The notes below the pieces were generated by a model, which did not search any database, was not told where the DNA came from, and saw only the letters and a program-made list of their open reading frames with translations. Made by a program: the position numbers and the translations under genes. 60,141 nt of DNA from Bacillus pseudomycoides (lineage in GTDB: Bacteria; Bacillota; Bacilli; Bacillales; Bacillaceae_G): positions 1-60,141 of the forward strand of contig NZ_NVOY01000034.1 of NCBI RefSeq assembly GCF_002551005.1, written 5' to 3'. Shown in pieces: positions 38,009 through 46,242 of the stretch (position 1 is the stretch's first letter; each line of letters starts with the position of its first letter).

Positions 38009-38587
38009 TTAGGAAACAAGGCGACTATTTTGATAGGCAGAACGGCGAACCGCATAGTATATACGAGGTGCAATGACTGCACCAATTATTGTGAAGATAA
38101 TATCTTTTACTGCAAACCACATCATAATTTTCCAGGCAGCTACATAGCTAATGTGACCGCCCATCCAGTTATTGATAGCTAAGTACATATAAGTTGTTCC
38201 AATGACATAGGTAAGGATGATTCCAACAGCTGAAGCTGTAATGAATGTCCCGAATTTTGGCTTTTTCACTTGTTCAACAATCTTACCTGTTACATAAGCA
38301 ACGATAATGAAAGCAATAATAAATCCGCCAGTTGGACTTAATAGTTGACTAAATCCAGCAAATATAGGTGCTCCGGCAATTCCGACTAATGCATAAACAA
38401 TCATAGATAAGGCCCCAAGACGGCTTCCAAGAAGAAGACCAGCTAAAATAGCAAAAAATGGCTGCATAGAAAGTGGAACACCTGCAACTTGTAGAAATGG
38501 CGCCCAAGATGTAATATTGGCACCAATCGCCATAAGTGCGACAAACATAGCGGCTAAAGCTAAGTCTAATGCACGAAGTTTATTCAC
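38009..38587 (-). CDS. bioY: Biotin transporter substrate-binding component BioY
   Basis: A 192-residue S component of the ECF biotin transporter with six hydrophobic segments. The family signature FLQVAGVPLSMQPFFAILAG is followed by LLGSRLGALSMIVYALVG and LLSPTGGFIIAFIIVAYVTG. It would pair with the shared EcfAA'T energy module encoded elsewhere. It starts at GTG with AGGAGG 8 bases upstream. A BirA operator overlaps its promoter and ribosome binding site, so repression by biotin is expected. It corresponds to yuiG (bioYB) of B. subtilis. Confidence 0.95.
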   Translation of the reverse strand: MNKLRALDLALAAMFVALMAIGANITSWAPFLQVAGVPLSMQPFFAILAGLLLGSRLGALSMIVYALVGIAGAPIFAGFSQLLSPTGGFIIAFIIVAYVTGKIVEQVKKPKFGTFITASAVGIILTYVIGTTYMYLAINNWMGGHISYVAAWKIMMWFAVKDIIFTIIGAVIAPRIYYAVRRSAYQNSRLVS

Positions 38588-38624
38588 AATGTCAACCTCC
38601 TGTTGTTGTTAGGTTAACATTATA
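38588..38624 (-). promoter_or_regulatory. BirA (biotin repressor) operator and -10 region of bioY
   Basis: Inverted arms AATGTCAACCT (38588-38598) and AGGTTAACATT (38611-38621) with a 12-base spacer match the Bacillus BirA box (GTTAACC ... GGTTAAC). One arm overlaps the TATAAT -10 element (38619-38624) and the other covers the Shine-Dalgarno region of bioY. Confidence 0.85.
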
Positions 38625-38637
38625 GTACTGAATCCGT

Positions 38638-39381
38638 CTAGGCGTTGTCAATTAAAATATTTTGATATTTCGGCTCGAATACTTCACGAAGTAGTGTATA
38701 AGGAATACGGAATTGTGGAATGCCACTGACGTATGGTGCAATTTCGTACAACGGGAAATAAATCATTAAATTGTCTTGTTCTAAAACGTATTTGAGCTTT
38801 TTTTCATTCATTACTTTCTCAGCAGCGTCTGGAAAGAAATTCTCCTTATTTTGCTCAATTTGTCTAACGATTTCGGTCCTAATAATGTTTTCATATTGAC
38901 TATCTTTTTGAAATAAATCTGCTAAGCGAAGCGGTTTGTTCTGCTGCATGTCGAATGTATTTGCTTTCCATTCATACATGCCATGAGCGCCGCCTGTGTA
39001 TTGATAATAGTTTACATACAGACTGAGTAATGGGAATGTATTGAATCCAATTTTGTAGTCAACATTTGCAACATATGGATGAAACGGAGCATCAGTTTCT
39101 TTGAACTGGTCATAATATGTTTTTGCATCTTTTTCTAATCTCCGTTTAAACTCATTTATGCTTTTTTCATAATACGTATTCATTTTCTTTTGAAATTTCT
39201 TATCTGGAATGTTACGAAATTGCGGGTAATTGAGTTGATATTCAAAATAAGGTTTCTTACCTTTTTGGGTTGCAGTATGTACTTCAATTGTAATGTTAGA
39301 TGTTTGGGCTCTTATTGTTTCTTTTGGTACAATAGCAATTAAGAAGAAAAAAAGTAACATGATATATAATAGTTTCTTCAT
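38638..39381 (-). CDS. Secreted DUF3298 (with DUF4163-like) domain protein
   Basis: A 247-residue protein with a signal peptide (MKKLLYIMLLFFFLIAIV then PKETIRAQ). The first part, PYFEYQLNYPQFRNIPDKKFQKKMN, resembles DUF4163; the rest, YQYTGGAHGMYEWKANTFD with QNKPLRLADLF and YFPLYEIAPYVSGIPQFRIPY, is DUF3298. These modules form the outer domains of RsiV and PdaC, where they bind lysozyme or accompany deacetylases. Here no transmembrane anti-sigma or catalytic part is present, so only an extracellular binding role can be suggested. GGAGG lies 8 bases before the ATG at 39381. The bioY promoter overlaps its 3' end. Confidence 0.85.
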   Translation of the reverse strand: MKKLLYIMLLFFFLIAIVPKETIRAQTSNITIEVHTATQKGKKPYFEYQLNYPQFRNIPDKKFQKKMNTYYEKSINEFKRRLEKDAKTYYDQFKETDAPFHPYVANVDYKIGFNTFPLLSLYVNYYQYTGGAHGMYEWKANTFDMQQNKPLRLADLFQKDSQYENIIRTEIVRQIEQNKENFFPDAAEKVMNEKKLKYVLEQDNLMIYFPLYEIAPYVSGIPQFRIPYTLLREVFEPKYQNILIDNA

Positions 39382-39471
39382 ATAATATACCTCCATGGAT
39401 GATTTACTAATAGTTTGAAAAGAAATAGATTTTATTATGCATTTTTTGGTAATTTGAAGGGAGACAGCCAT

Positions 39472-39849
39472 ATGCCTAAAACATTAATGGAAGCGTTAGG
39501 TATTGAATTATTAGAAGTGACTGAGGAAAAGGTTGTGGCGACGATGCCAGTACATGGAAGTACGCATCAACCATTGGGCTTTTTACACGGAGGAGCCTCT
39601 GTTGCTTTAGCAGAAACAGTTGCTAGTATAGGCACATACAATTTAATTGATCAAGAGAAATATATTTGTTTTGGTCTTGAAATTAATGCAAATCATTTGC
39701 TGTCTAAACGAGACGGCATAGTTACAGCGATTGGAACGCCGCTTCATAAAGGAAAGACGACAATGGTATGGGACATTCGAATTATTGATGAAGAAAATAA
39801 TTTAATTTGTATTTCAAGATGTACAGTTGCGGTGAAAGAAAAAAGATAA
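39472..39849 (+). CDS. yuxO: Hotdog-fold thioesterase (YuxO/PaaI type)
   Basis: A 125-residue acyl-CoA thioesterase. The family signature is QPLGFLHGGASVALAETVAS with the catalytic Glu, followed by FGLEINANHL. It closely resembles B. subtilis YuxO, which is linked to 1,4-dihydroxy-2-naphthoyl-CoA hydrolysis in menaquinone synthesis; I recall that assignment but cannot check it. GAAGGGAG precedes the ATG at 39472. It is divergent from the DUF3298 gene. Confidence 0.88.
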   Translation: MPKTLMEALGIELLEVTEEKVVATMPVHGSTHQPLGFLHGGASVALAETVASIGTYNLIDQEKYICFGLEINANHLLSKRDGIVTAIGTPLHKGKTTMVWDIRIIDEENNLICISRCTVAVKEKR

Positions 39850-39850
39850 A

Positions 39851-39881
39851 AACGATTGCCGATGAGGGCAATCGTTTTTTC
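39851..39881 (+). terminator. Terminator of yuxO
   Basis: AACGATTGCC pairs with GGCAATCGTT around GATGAG, followed by TTTTC. Confidence 0.88.
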
Positions 39882-39899
39882 TTTTTTGCGTTGCATTTC

Positions 39900-39960
39900 G
39901 CGTGTCGAACAACGTCGAATGGTCTTTAAATCGTGTCGAAGCGCCGATATATTGGTGGGC
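39900..39960 (+). repeat. GTGTCGAA/CCGATATATT-type repeat, uninterrupted copy
   Basis: The sequence runs from CGTGTCGAACAACGTCGAA through GGTCTTTAAATC to GCGCCGATATATTGGTGGGC. It matches the bcr1-interrupted copy at 16743-16923 and the copy at 57598. It lies between the facing terminators of yuxO and glyS. Confidence 0.7.
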
Positions 39961-39962
39961 AT

Positions 39963-39996
39963 GAAAAAAACGACTGCTTCAAGCAGTCGTTTTTTT
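39963..39996 (-). terminator. Terminator of glyS
   Basis: AACGACTGCTT pairs with AAGCAGTCGTT around CA; leftward transcription then reads TTTTTTCAT. Confidence 0.9.
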
Positions 39997-39997
39997 A

Positions 39998-41374
39998 TTA
40001 GAATTGAATTTTCTTTTCTAAGAAGCCTTTTAGTTCGCTAATTGGCATACGTACTTGTTCCATTGTGTCACGGTCACGTACTGTTACTGCTTTATCTTCA
40101 ACAGAATCGAAGTCATATGTGATACAGAATGGTGTACCGATTTCGTCTTGGCGGCGGTAACGTTTACCGATAGAGCCTGTTTCGTCGAAGTCTACCATAA
40201 AGTCTTTCGCAAGCTCTGCGAACACTTCCGCGGCACCTTCAGATAGCTTTTTAGAAAGCGGCAGGATAGCTGCTTTAAATGGTGCTAATGCTGGGTGGAA
40301 ACGAAGAACTGTACGAGAATCGTTTTCTAATTGCTCCTCTTCATATGCATCGCATAAGAATGCTAATGTTACGCGATCTGCGCCAAGAGATGGCTCGATG
40401 CAGTATGGTACGTAACGCTCATTCGTTTGTGGATCTACATAATTAAAGTCTTCAGTAGAATGTTCCATATGACGGTTTAAGTCAAAGTCAGTACGAGATG
40501 CAATACCCCAAAGCTCGCCCCAGCCAAATGGGAATTTAAACTCGATATCAGTTGTTGCATTACTGTAGTGAGATAATTCTTCTTCACCATGGTCACGAAG
40601 ACGCATGCTTTCTTCATTCATACCAAGTGCAAGAAGCCAGTTTTTACAAGTGTTGCGCCAGAACGTGAACCACTCTAAATCTTCCCCAGGTTTGCAGAAG
40701 AATTCAAGTTCCATTTGTTCGAACTCACGCGTACGGAACGTAAAGTTACCAGGCGTAATTTCGTTACGGAAACTTTTACCGATTTGGCCGATACCAAATG
40801 GAAGCTTTTTACGCATAGAGCGCTGTACGTTTTTGAAGTTTACGAAAATACCTTGTGCTGTTTCAGGACGAAGGAAAATTTCGTTTGTGCTAGATTCTGT
40901 AACGCCTTGGAATGTTTTGAACATTAAGTTGAATTGACGAATTTCAGTGAAGTCTTCGCTGCCGCAATCTGGGCATTTTACTTCGTGTTCTTTCATTAAT
41001 CCAGCCATTTGATCGAAAGTAAGACCGTCAACGATCATTTCGATACCTTTTGCTTCTAGTGCATCTTCAATTAATTTATCAGCACGGTGGCGCGCTTTAC
41101 ATTTTTTACAGTCAATCATTGGATCGTTGAAGTTTCCAACGTGTCCAGATGCTATCCAAGTTTTTGGGTTCATTAAAATTGCTGCATCTAAACCTACGTT
41201 ATACGGAGATTCTTGAATGAATTTTTTCCACCAAGCTTTTTTTACGTTGTTTTTTAATTCGATACCAAGTGGACCGTAGTCCCAAGTATTTGCAAGACCG
41301 CCGTAAATTTCAGAACCAGGGAAAACAAAACCACGATGCTTTGCTAAGTTTACGATTTGCTCCATTGAAGCCAT
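39998..41374 (-). CDS. glyS: Glycyl-tRNA synthetase (single-chain class II type)
   Basis: A 458-residue enzyme charging tRNA-Gly. The class II motifs are visible: [25 protein letters not shown] (motif 2 region) and [16 protein letters not shown] (motif 3). Two zinc-knuckle-like cysteine pairs occur ([23 protein letters not shown]). It is the single-chain (alpha2) type, not the GlyQ/GlyS type. The ATG at 41374 has AAGGAGG 8 bases upstream. Expression is controlled by the upstream T-box, which senses uncharged tRNA-Gly. A repeat lies between the T-box terminator and the ribosome binding site. Confidence 0.97.
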   Translation of the reverse strand: MASMEQIVNLAKHRGFVFPGSEIYGGLANTWDYGPLGIELKNNVKKAWWKKFIQESPYNVGLDAAILMNPKTWIASGHVGNFNDPMIDCKKCKARHRADKLIEDALEAKGIEMIVDGLTFDQMAGLMKEHEVKCPDCGSEDFTEIRQFNLMFKTFQGVTESSTNEIFLRPETAQGIFVNFKNVQRSMRKKLPFGIGQIGKSFRNEITPGNFTFRTREFEQMELEFFCKPGEDLEWFTFWRNTCKNWLLALGMNEESMRLRDHGEEELSHYSNATTDIEFKFPFGWGELWGIASRTDFDLNRHMEHSTEDFNYVDPQTNERYVPYCIEPSLGADRVTLAFLCDAYEEEQLENDSRTVLRFHPALAPFKAAILPLSKKLSEGAAEVFAELAKDFMVDFDETGSIGKRYRRQDEIGTPFCITYDFDSVEDKAVTVRDRDTMEQVRMPISELKGFLEKKIQF

Positions 41375-41448
41375 TTTCAATTCCTCCTTAAAAGATAACG
41401 TATTGGCGATGAAAGGTGGTGTAGTACTTGGAGAAGCGATTAGGTGAG

Positions 41449-41589
41449 CGAGCCGCTTCCGCTTTTCGATAGATCCAGCTCCAGCGGCTAGAACAGTCGG
41501 TCGTTTCGCGCCTTCCTACGAGGTAAAGAACACCTCTATGTCAGGAGCTCCAACGTCCTCCTGTTCTGAACGAGCCGCTTCCGCTTTTC
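41449..41589 (-). repeat. B. cereus-type interspersed repeat in the glyS leader
   Basis: The 141-bp element is bounded by 19-bp direct repeats CGAGCCGCTTCCGCTTTTC at 41449-41467 and 41571-41589. On the complementary strand it matches the copy at 57428-57560: GGAGCTCCTGAC, TAGAGG, AGGAAGGCGCGAA, then TTCTAGCCGCTGGAGCT. It resembles the bcr families, but I cannot assign a number. It is transcribed as part of the glyS leader downstream of the T-box terminator. Confidence 0.75.
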
Positions 41590-41812
41590 AAAATAAAAAA
41601 ACGCTCATCCCAAGGCTTATTTGCCTAGGGACGAGCGTTTGCCCGCGGTTCCACCCTAGTTGACACACAAAAGTGTATGTCCACTTTATACTGTATTGCT
41701 CGGGACTGCCTGTTTCCTTGCAGTTTCAGGCTTGCACCATCCCTGAATCGCTTCTTTTTGCAAGTACTTATATGTCCTTCATCGCTACCATATTTTAAAA
41801 ATAGATGACCAT
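41590..41812 (-). promoter_or_regulatory. T-box riboswitch of glyS
   Basis: On the minus strand the conserved T-box sequence AGGGTGGAACCGCGGGC (41641-41657) is present, followed by the terminator AACGCTCGTCCC ... GGGATGAGCGTT and a TTTTTTT run (41592-41639). Upstream lies a stem I region beginning near 41800. Uncharged tRNA-Gly would stabilise the antiterminator and permit glyS expression. The leader is short, consistent with glycine T-boxes that lack stem II elements. Confidence 0.93.
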
Positions 41813-41841
41813 ATTCTATCATGTTCTTTTCTAATTCACAA
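41813..41841 (-). promoter_or_regulatory. Sigma-A promoter of the glyS T-box transcript
   Basis: On the minus strand TTGTGA (41836-41841), a 17-base spacer and TAGAAT (41813-41818) with a TG just before the -10 region. It lies directly upstream of the T-box. Confidence 0.75.
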
Positions 41842-41901
41842 TAGAGAGACGCGTGTTTAACTTAGTGTATGTAGTGTCTGTTATGTAGTATAGCCCAAAA
41901 C

Positions 41902-42585
41902 TTACTCTGCAAATACAGTTTTAATATGTTTAGTAGCTTCACGTTTACTAAGCGGTGCGAGGTCATGTGTTTGTACGAATTCCCATACAGCTTGAGGATT
42001 TGTTTTTGCGTATTCACGAAGTGTCCAGCCGATTGCTTTTTGAATGAAAAATTCTTTTGAGTGACTGAGTTGTCGGGTTAAGGAGAAGAGGAGCTGTATA
42101 TCTGTTTTCTCTTTATATTTCAGTTGGAATAAAAGACATGTTCGTTGCAGCCACATATTGTTAGATGCCATCCACTTTTGCACATATGATTCGATTACAT
42201 CCGAATGTTTTGACAAGATAAGGCCGACAAAATGACTTGCGAGCATATCGACAGAATCCCACCATGATTTTGTCGTAATGAGCTCTTCTAAAAGCGGGAT
42301 ATGCGTTTCATCTAAATGTTTTCGATATTTATCTAGTAGCGTTAAAGCAAGCATTTGAAATTCTCGTTCTGGCAGTGCCCAAAGTTCGCGAACAATTATG
42401 GGGAAATCTGCTACTTTCGGTGCTTCAGTGCTTTGCAGTACTTCACGAAATAATTGCTTTCGTTCTGGTGTTTGAATGCCGAGAAAGGGAAAGTGGTTTT
42501 TCATATAACGTTCCATTGGTTCTGCTTTTTCACGGTTTCGATGTGCTTCAAAGTGCTTTTGTAAGCTTTCAGTGAAAGGGTGCAT
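41902..42585 (-). CDS. alkD: DNA alkylation repair protein, AlkD-type glycosylase
   Basis: A 227-residue HEAT-like-repeat DNA glycosylase that removes N3- and N7-alkylated purines without base flipping. The conserved KSWWDSVD (Trp and Asp of the active cleft) and KAIGWTLREYAKTNP (second Trp) match B. cereus AlkD, as do MKNHFPFLGIQTPERKQL and APLSKREATKHI. The start at 42585 (MHPF) has AGGAATG upstream, in line with AlkD. A bcr1 copy lies 28 bases upstream of this start, between the gene and any upstream promoter. Confidence 0.92.
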   Translation of the reverse strand: MHPFTESLQKHFEAHRNREKAEPMERYMKNHFPFLGIQTPERKQLFREVLQSTEAPKVADFPIIVRELWALPEREFQMLALTLLDKYRKHLDETHIPLLEELITTKSWWDSVDMLASHFVGLILSKHSDVIESYVQKWMASNNMWLQRTCLLFQLKYKEKTDIQLLFSLTRQLSHSKEFFIQKAIGWTLREYAKTNPQAVWEFVQTHDLAPLSKREATKHIKTVFAE

Positions 42586-42612
42586 ATGTTCATTCCTCAT
42601 TCCTGTTTTTAT

Positions 42613-42757
42613 CCCGCATTAACGGGCAGTAAGCCCCCCACCTCAAGATTCAGAGAGAGCAAAGAAGATAGGTGGGGGATAACTGTCTGTAAAAGCCCGA
42701 TTGGTTCAACTAACCGTCAGTGGGGGATGAAGCCCCCCCCACTGACGGAAGTTTCAC
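42613..42757 (+). repeat. Near full-length bcr1-type repeat
   Basis: A 145-bp element from CCCGCATTAACGGGCAGTAA to GACGGAAGTTTCAC, flanked by perfect TTTAT duplications (42608-42612 and 42758-42762). It contains long complementary arms (CCCCCCACCT with AGGTGGGGG; CAGTGGGGG with CCCCCACTG), so its RNA would fold strongly. It lies between the divergent starts of alkD and the next gene. Confidence 0.9.
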
Positions 42758-42873
42758 TTTATTTCAGTGTAACGTTTTTTGGCCAAGATAAAAATTTTTT
42801 TATCCACTTCTTAATACTTTTCGTGACGAATATATAGAAAAAGAACGGAATTAAGACAGAAGGGGGTATTAGA

Positions 42874-43362
42874 ATGGATAGTCAAATTGTAATAGACGGT
42901 GTACCGAGTGATGGGATTATAGCCTGGTTTTTAGCGTTAGGACTTATTTTTGTTATTATCTTTTTAGTTTGGGCTGTGGTGGCGTATTTGTTAACAGCAT
43001 TTGCGTTGTATAACATGGCAAAAGCGGATGGATTGGAAGATTCTTTCTTTGCATTTATTCCATTTTTAAACTCTAAAACATGGGGAGATTTAATTGGAAA
43101 GAAATTTCCGCAATTTATGCAGCCACAATCAGGTTGGAAGTTAGTTGGTGTATATGTTGCTTGCTTTATTATCGGATGGATTCCGTTTTTAAATGTTGTA
43201 TCGTCAATTCTGTTATTTGTATTAGGAATTTATGTTATCTATTTATTATTTGAAAGATACACAACAAATGCAGTACTATATACGGTTCTACACGTTATTA
43301 CATGTTCTATTTTTCTCCCGATTCACTTATTCGTAATCCGAAATAATGAACCGAGATATTGA
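42874..43362 (+). CDS. Membrane protein of unknown function
   Basis: A 162-residue protein with a long N-terminal hydrophobic segment (WFLALGLIFVIIFLVWAVVA), FALYNMAKADGLEDSFFAFIPFLNSKTWGDLIG between segments, and three more segments after SGWKLVGVYVACFIIGW. The AFIPFLN pattern resembles DUF5684-like proteins seen with signal peptidases, but this is weak. AGAAGGGGG lies upstream. It stands alone and ends at a strong terminator. Confidence 0.7.
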   Translation: MDSQIVIDGVPSDGIIAWFLALGLIFVIIFLVWAVVAYLLTAFALYNMAKADGLEDSFFAFIPFLNSKTWGDLIGKKFPQFMQPQSGWKLVGVYVACFIIGWIPFLNVVSSILLFVLGIYVIYLLFERYTTNAVLYTVLHVITCSIFLPIHLFVIRNNEPRY

Positions 43363-43372
43363 GAGAAAGAAA

Positions 43373-43400
43373 AAACGGAAGGGGCTCCCCTTCCGTTTTT
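43373..43400. terminator. Bidirectional terminator of convergent genes
   Basis: AAACGGAAGGGG pairs with CCCCTTCCGTTT around CT, with A/T runs on both sides; it also ends the leftward gene that follows. Confidence 0.88.
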
Positions 43401-43403
43401 ACG

Positions 43404-44729
43404 TTACATTAAGTAACGTAAATAAATATAAATGTTCGAAATGATTAATGAAACAATTGTAATTGGGAAGCCGACTTTTAAGAATTCCATATAGCTAAAG
43501 CGATGCCCTTCGCGGTTTGCGATACCTGCAACAATTACGTTTGCAGATGCCCCGATTAATGTTCCGTTTCCGCCTAAACAAGCACCGAGTGCTAATGACC
43601 ACCAAAGTACATCAACTTGTGCATCGGATGGTGTTAAGCCAAGTCCAACTGCCATATCGTTAATAAGTGGAATCATTGTTGCAACGAATGGGATGTTATC
43701 AATCGTTGCAGAAGCGATACCTGATACCCATAAAATAAGTACAGAAGCAAAGGAAATGTCACCGCCAGTTATATTTAATACTTGTTGTGCTAATGATTTA
43801 ATTAAACCAATATCAATAAGACCGCCAACGAGAACGAATAAGCCAGCAAAGAAGAAAATTGTAACCCATTCAACATGCGCAAACACATCTTCAATTTCAT
43901 GTTCTTTCACACCGATTAACATTAATACAGTTGCTCCTGTTAAGGCAATAACTGCTGCGTCAATGTGAAAAATGGAGTGTGTCATAAAGCCGATGATTGT
44001 AAGGCCAAGTACCGTTAATGATTTTTTCATGAGCAATGGATCTTTAATATATTGCTTTTCATTTAAGCTCATCAATTTTTTAATTTGAATCGGATCAGCT
44101 ACTAATTGTTTTCTGTATACGAAGTACAATATAACCGCTGTCACAGCGATAATAATAATGACAATTGGAGCTAAGTTCACTAAAAAGGCATTAAAATCTA
44201 AATGTTTATTTGATGAGCCAATCATAATGTTTGGCGGGTCACCAATAAGTGTAGCCGTTCCGCCGATATTTGAGAAAATAATTTCTGATAGTAAATACGG
44301 CACAGGATTAACTTGTAAAATACGTGTGATAGATAGTGTAACTGGTACAACGAGAAGAACAGTTGTCACGTTGTCTAAAAAAGCAGAACCAACTGCAGTT
44401 AGTAAGGAAAGAATAATTAAAATGCGAATTGGATTTCCTTTTGCTTTCTTAGCGGATTTAATCGCAACGTACTGAAAGACTCCCGATTTACTTGTAATGT
44501 TAACTAAAATCATCATACCGATAAGTAAGGTAATCGTTCCCCATTCAATATGCTTTGTAAAAGCGTTATGTAAATCAACAACGCCTACAATGACCATTAA
44601 GGCTGCACCGAGCAGCGCGATGACAGCACGATTAATTTTTTCAGAAATGATAATGGCATATGTAACTAAAAAGACCACAATTGCAAAGTAGTATTGCCAG
44701 TTTGCTATTTCTTGTGTTGTTTCGTGCAA
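43404..44729 (-). CDS. ArsB/NhaD-family (ion transporter superfamily) permease
   Basis: A 441-residue protein with 11-12 hydrophobic segments in two repeats. SAFLDNVTTVLLVVPVTLSI and IASATIDNIPFVATMIPLIN are the paired re-entrant motifs of the ArsB/NhaD group, with GGTATLIGDPPNIMIGS and GGNGTLIGASANVIVAG as the paired GDPPN-like loops. It is probably a Na+/H+ antiporter or anion permease; no arsenic genes are nearby, so an arsenite role is unlikely. The likely start is TTG at 44729 with GAGGAG 9 bases upstream; an ATG nine bases earlier overlaps that site. Confidence 0.85.
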   Translation of the reverse strand: MHETTQEIANWQYYFAIVVFLVTYAIIISEKINRAVIALLGAALMVIVGVVDLHNAFTKHIEWGTITLLIGMMILVNITSKSGVFQYVAIKSAKKAKGNPIRILIILSLLTAVGSAFLDNVTTVLLVVPVTLSITRILQVNPVPYLLSEIIFSNIGGTATLIGDPPNIMIGSSNKHLDFNAFLVNLAPIVIIIIAVTAVILYFVYRKQLVADPIQIKKLMSLNEKQYIKDPLLMKKSLTVLGLTIIGFMTHSIFHIDAAVIALTGATVLMLIGVKEHEIEDVFAHVEWVTIFFFAGLFVLVGGLIDIGLIKSLAQQVLNITGGDISFASVLILWVSGIASATIDNIPFVATMIPLINDMAVGLGLTPSDAQVDVLWWSLALGACLGGNGTLIGASANVIVAGIANREGHRFSYMEFLKVGFPITIVSLIISNIYIYLRYLM

Positions 44730-45020
44730 AAATCTCATCTCCTCTAAGTAGTTTTTCTTATTATTTGATACAATTGCGAAATAAACACAATTAAAGCCAT
44801 TATAAAGTAAAAAAATGTATGATGTAAATGAAAGCCCTTGTTTTGTCATATTTTCTGCAAAAATGAATTAAGCCATTTTCTTGTTTTTGAAAATATTTGC
44901 TGCTATTTGACATATATATAAGATACACCTTATGGAATGTATGAAGTGAAAGTTTCATTTGGATTTGGTCTCTACATTAAAATTCGTAAATTCAAAAGTG
45001 TTCGTCGTGATTTGTTATGG

Positions 45021-45026
45021 TATACT
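45021..45026 (+). promoter_or_regulatory. Extended -10 promoter element of kapD
   Basis: TATACT is preceded by TGG, giving an extended -10 element 36 bases before the start codon; no good -35 is seen. The rest of the 333-base gap 44730-45062 shows no gene. Confidence 0.45.
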
Positions 45027-45062
45027 GGATGAAAATGGAAGAGTTAATAAGGAAGGGATCGT

Positions 45063-45686
45063 ATGGATGAACAACAACTTTTATTTTTAGATTTTGAGTT
45101 CACGATGCCTCAAAATCGTAAAAAGCCAAAAGGTTTTTTTCCAGAAATTATTGAGGTTGGAATTGTTTCGGTTGTGAATCATGTTGTAGTTGATACGTAT
45201 TCTTCTTATGTAAAACCAGCAACTTTTTCGGCATTAACAGAGCGGTGCAAAACATTTTTAGGAATTGGGCAAGAAGCGGTGGATAATGGGATTTCATTTG
45301 AAATGCTTGTTGAACGGCTAGGAAACTATGAAAAACGTTGCACTACAACGGTTGTGACGTGGGGAAATATGGATATGAAAGTGTTAAAGCATAATTGTGA
45401 AGTAGCGAATATCCCTTATCCATTTGCAGGACAATGTCGTGACTTATCATTAGAGTATAAGCGTTTTTTTGGAGAGCGAAACCAAACTGGGTTATGGAAA
45501 GCAATTGAAGCATACGGAAAGGTCGGGACAGGTAAGCATCACTGTGCCTTAGATGATGCGATGACGACATATAATATTTTTAAACTCGTGGAGAAAGATA
45601 AGCAATATTTAGTAAAACCAGCTCCTCCGACACTTGGTGAGCTTGTAGACTTTTCAAAAGTATTAAAAAGAGTGAGTGCACAATAA
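45063..45686 (+). CDS. kapD: 3'-5' exonuclease KapD
   Basis: A 207-residue DEDDh exonuclease-fold protein. ExoI LFLDFEFTMP, ExoII TWGNMDMKVL and ExoIII HHCALDDAMTTYNIF give all the metal-binding acidic residues and the catalytic His. In B. subtilis KapD inhibits the KinA route to sporulation and spore-coat-related mRNA decay has been proposed; I only infer this by homology. GGAAGGGAT precedes the ATG. Its convergent neighbour is kapB, and both share a terminator. Confidence 0.92.
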   Translation: MDEQQLLFLDFEFTMPQNRKKPKGFFPEIIEVGIVSVVNHVVVDTYSSYVKPATFSALTERCKTFLGIGQEAVDNGISFEMLVERLGNYEKRCTTTVVTWGNMDMKVLKHNCEVANIPYPFAGQCRDLSLEYKRFFGERNQTGLWKAIEAYGKVGTGKHHCALDDAMTTYNIFKLVEKDKQYLVKPAPPTLGELVDFSKVLKRVSAQ

Positions 45687-45688
45687 CG

Positions 45689-45726
45689 ACCAAATTACAA
45701 TTTTAATTGTAGTTTGGTCGTTTTGT
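45689..45726. terminator. Bidirectional terminator of kapD and kapB
   Basis: ACGACCAAATTACAAT pairs with ATTGTAGTTTGGTCGT around TTTA, with T runs reachable on both strands. Confidence 0.85.
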
Positions 45727-45731
45727 TGTTT

Positions 45732-46115
45732 TTACAGTTGATAATCATGCTTTAATTGTTCTAGCATTTGTAAGCTGCGCTCTGCGAATGGTGTGTCGTC
45801 TTCTTGTAATTGCATGATTTGTTCTGTTAATGCTTGTTTTAGTGATTCTTTATAATCTGGTACATCGCCTTCATAACGTTTCACCATTGATTGCGGAATA
45901 TTTGTTTGTTCACGAAATGCTAAGGCGCGGCGTTCATGGAAAAAAGGTACGTCAGCTTGTTTCACATTATGTAGGTCGCCTTGTATAGGATGTTTCACGA
46001 CAGCTAGAACTTTTACAAGATAATGTTGCGGACGGACGTTTGTAATTTCTCCGATGTACTTACCTGTTTTATAAATACCTGTTATAATATCGCCGATTTG
46101 GAATGTTTCATTCAT
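45732..46115 (-). CDS. kapB: Kinase-associated protein KapB
   Basis: A 127-residue protein matching the kinase-associated lipoprotein B family: FQIGDIITGIYKTGKYIGEI near the start, then YLVKVLAVVKHPIQGDLH and FFHERRALAFREQTNIP. In B. subtilis KapB is needed for KinB to signal into the phosphorelay. No signal peptide is visible, so the lipoprotein name does not fit this sequence. Unlike B. subtilis, no kinB gene adjoins it; a KinB-like kinase lies 35 kb away in the window. The ATG at 46115 has AGAGGTG upstream. Confidence 0.9.
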   Translation of the reverse strand: MNETFQIGDIITGIYKTGKYIGEITNVRPQHYLVKVLAVVKHPIQGDLHNVKQADVPFFHERRALAFREQTNIPQSMVKRYEGDVPDYKESLKQALTEQIMQLQEDDTPFAERSLQMLEQLKHDYQL

Positions 46116-46242
46116 ATTTTTCACCTCTTTTTCATAGTAAGCAATGGAAGAGAATGAGTCAAAGAAGAAAGGAAGTTTTATTCGGACTGAATTTTCTGTA
46201 TAATCAATTGTAGCAAGGAAATGAACAAAGGAGTGAACAGTT

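Noticed and set aside
43373-43400. Possible CRISPR or tandem repeat arrays anywhere in the window
   Set aside because: The inverted repeats seen are single hairpins; I found no regularly spaced direct repeats with spacers.
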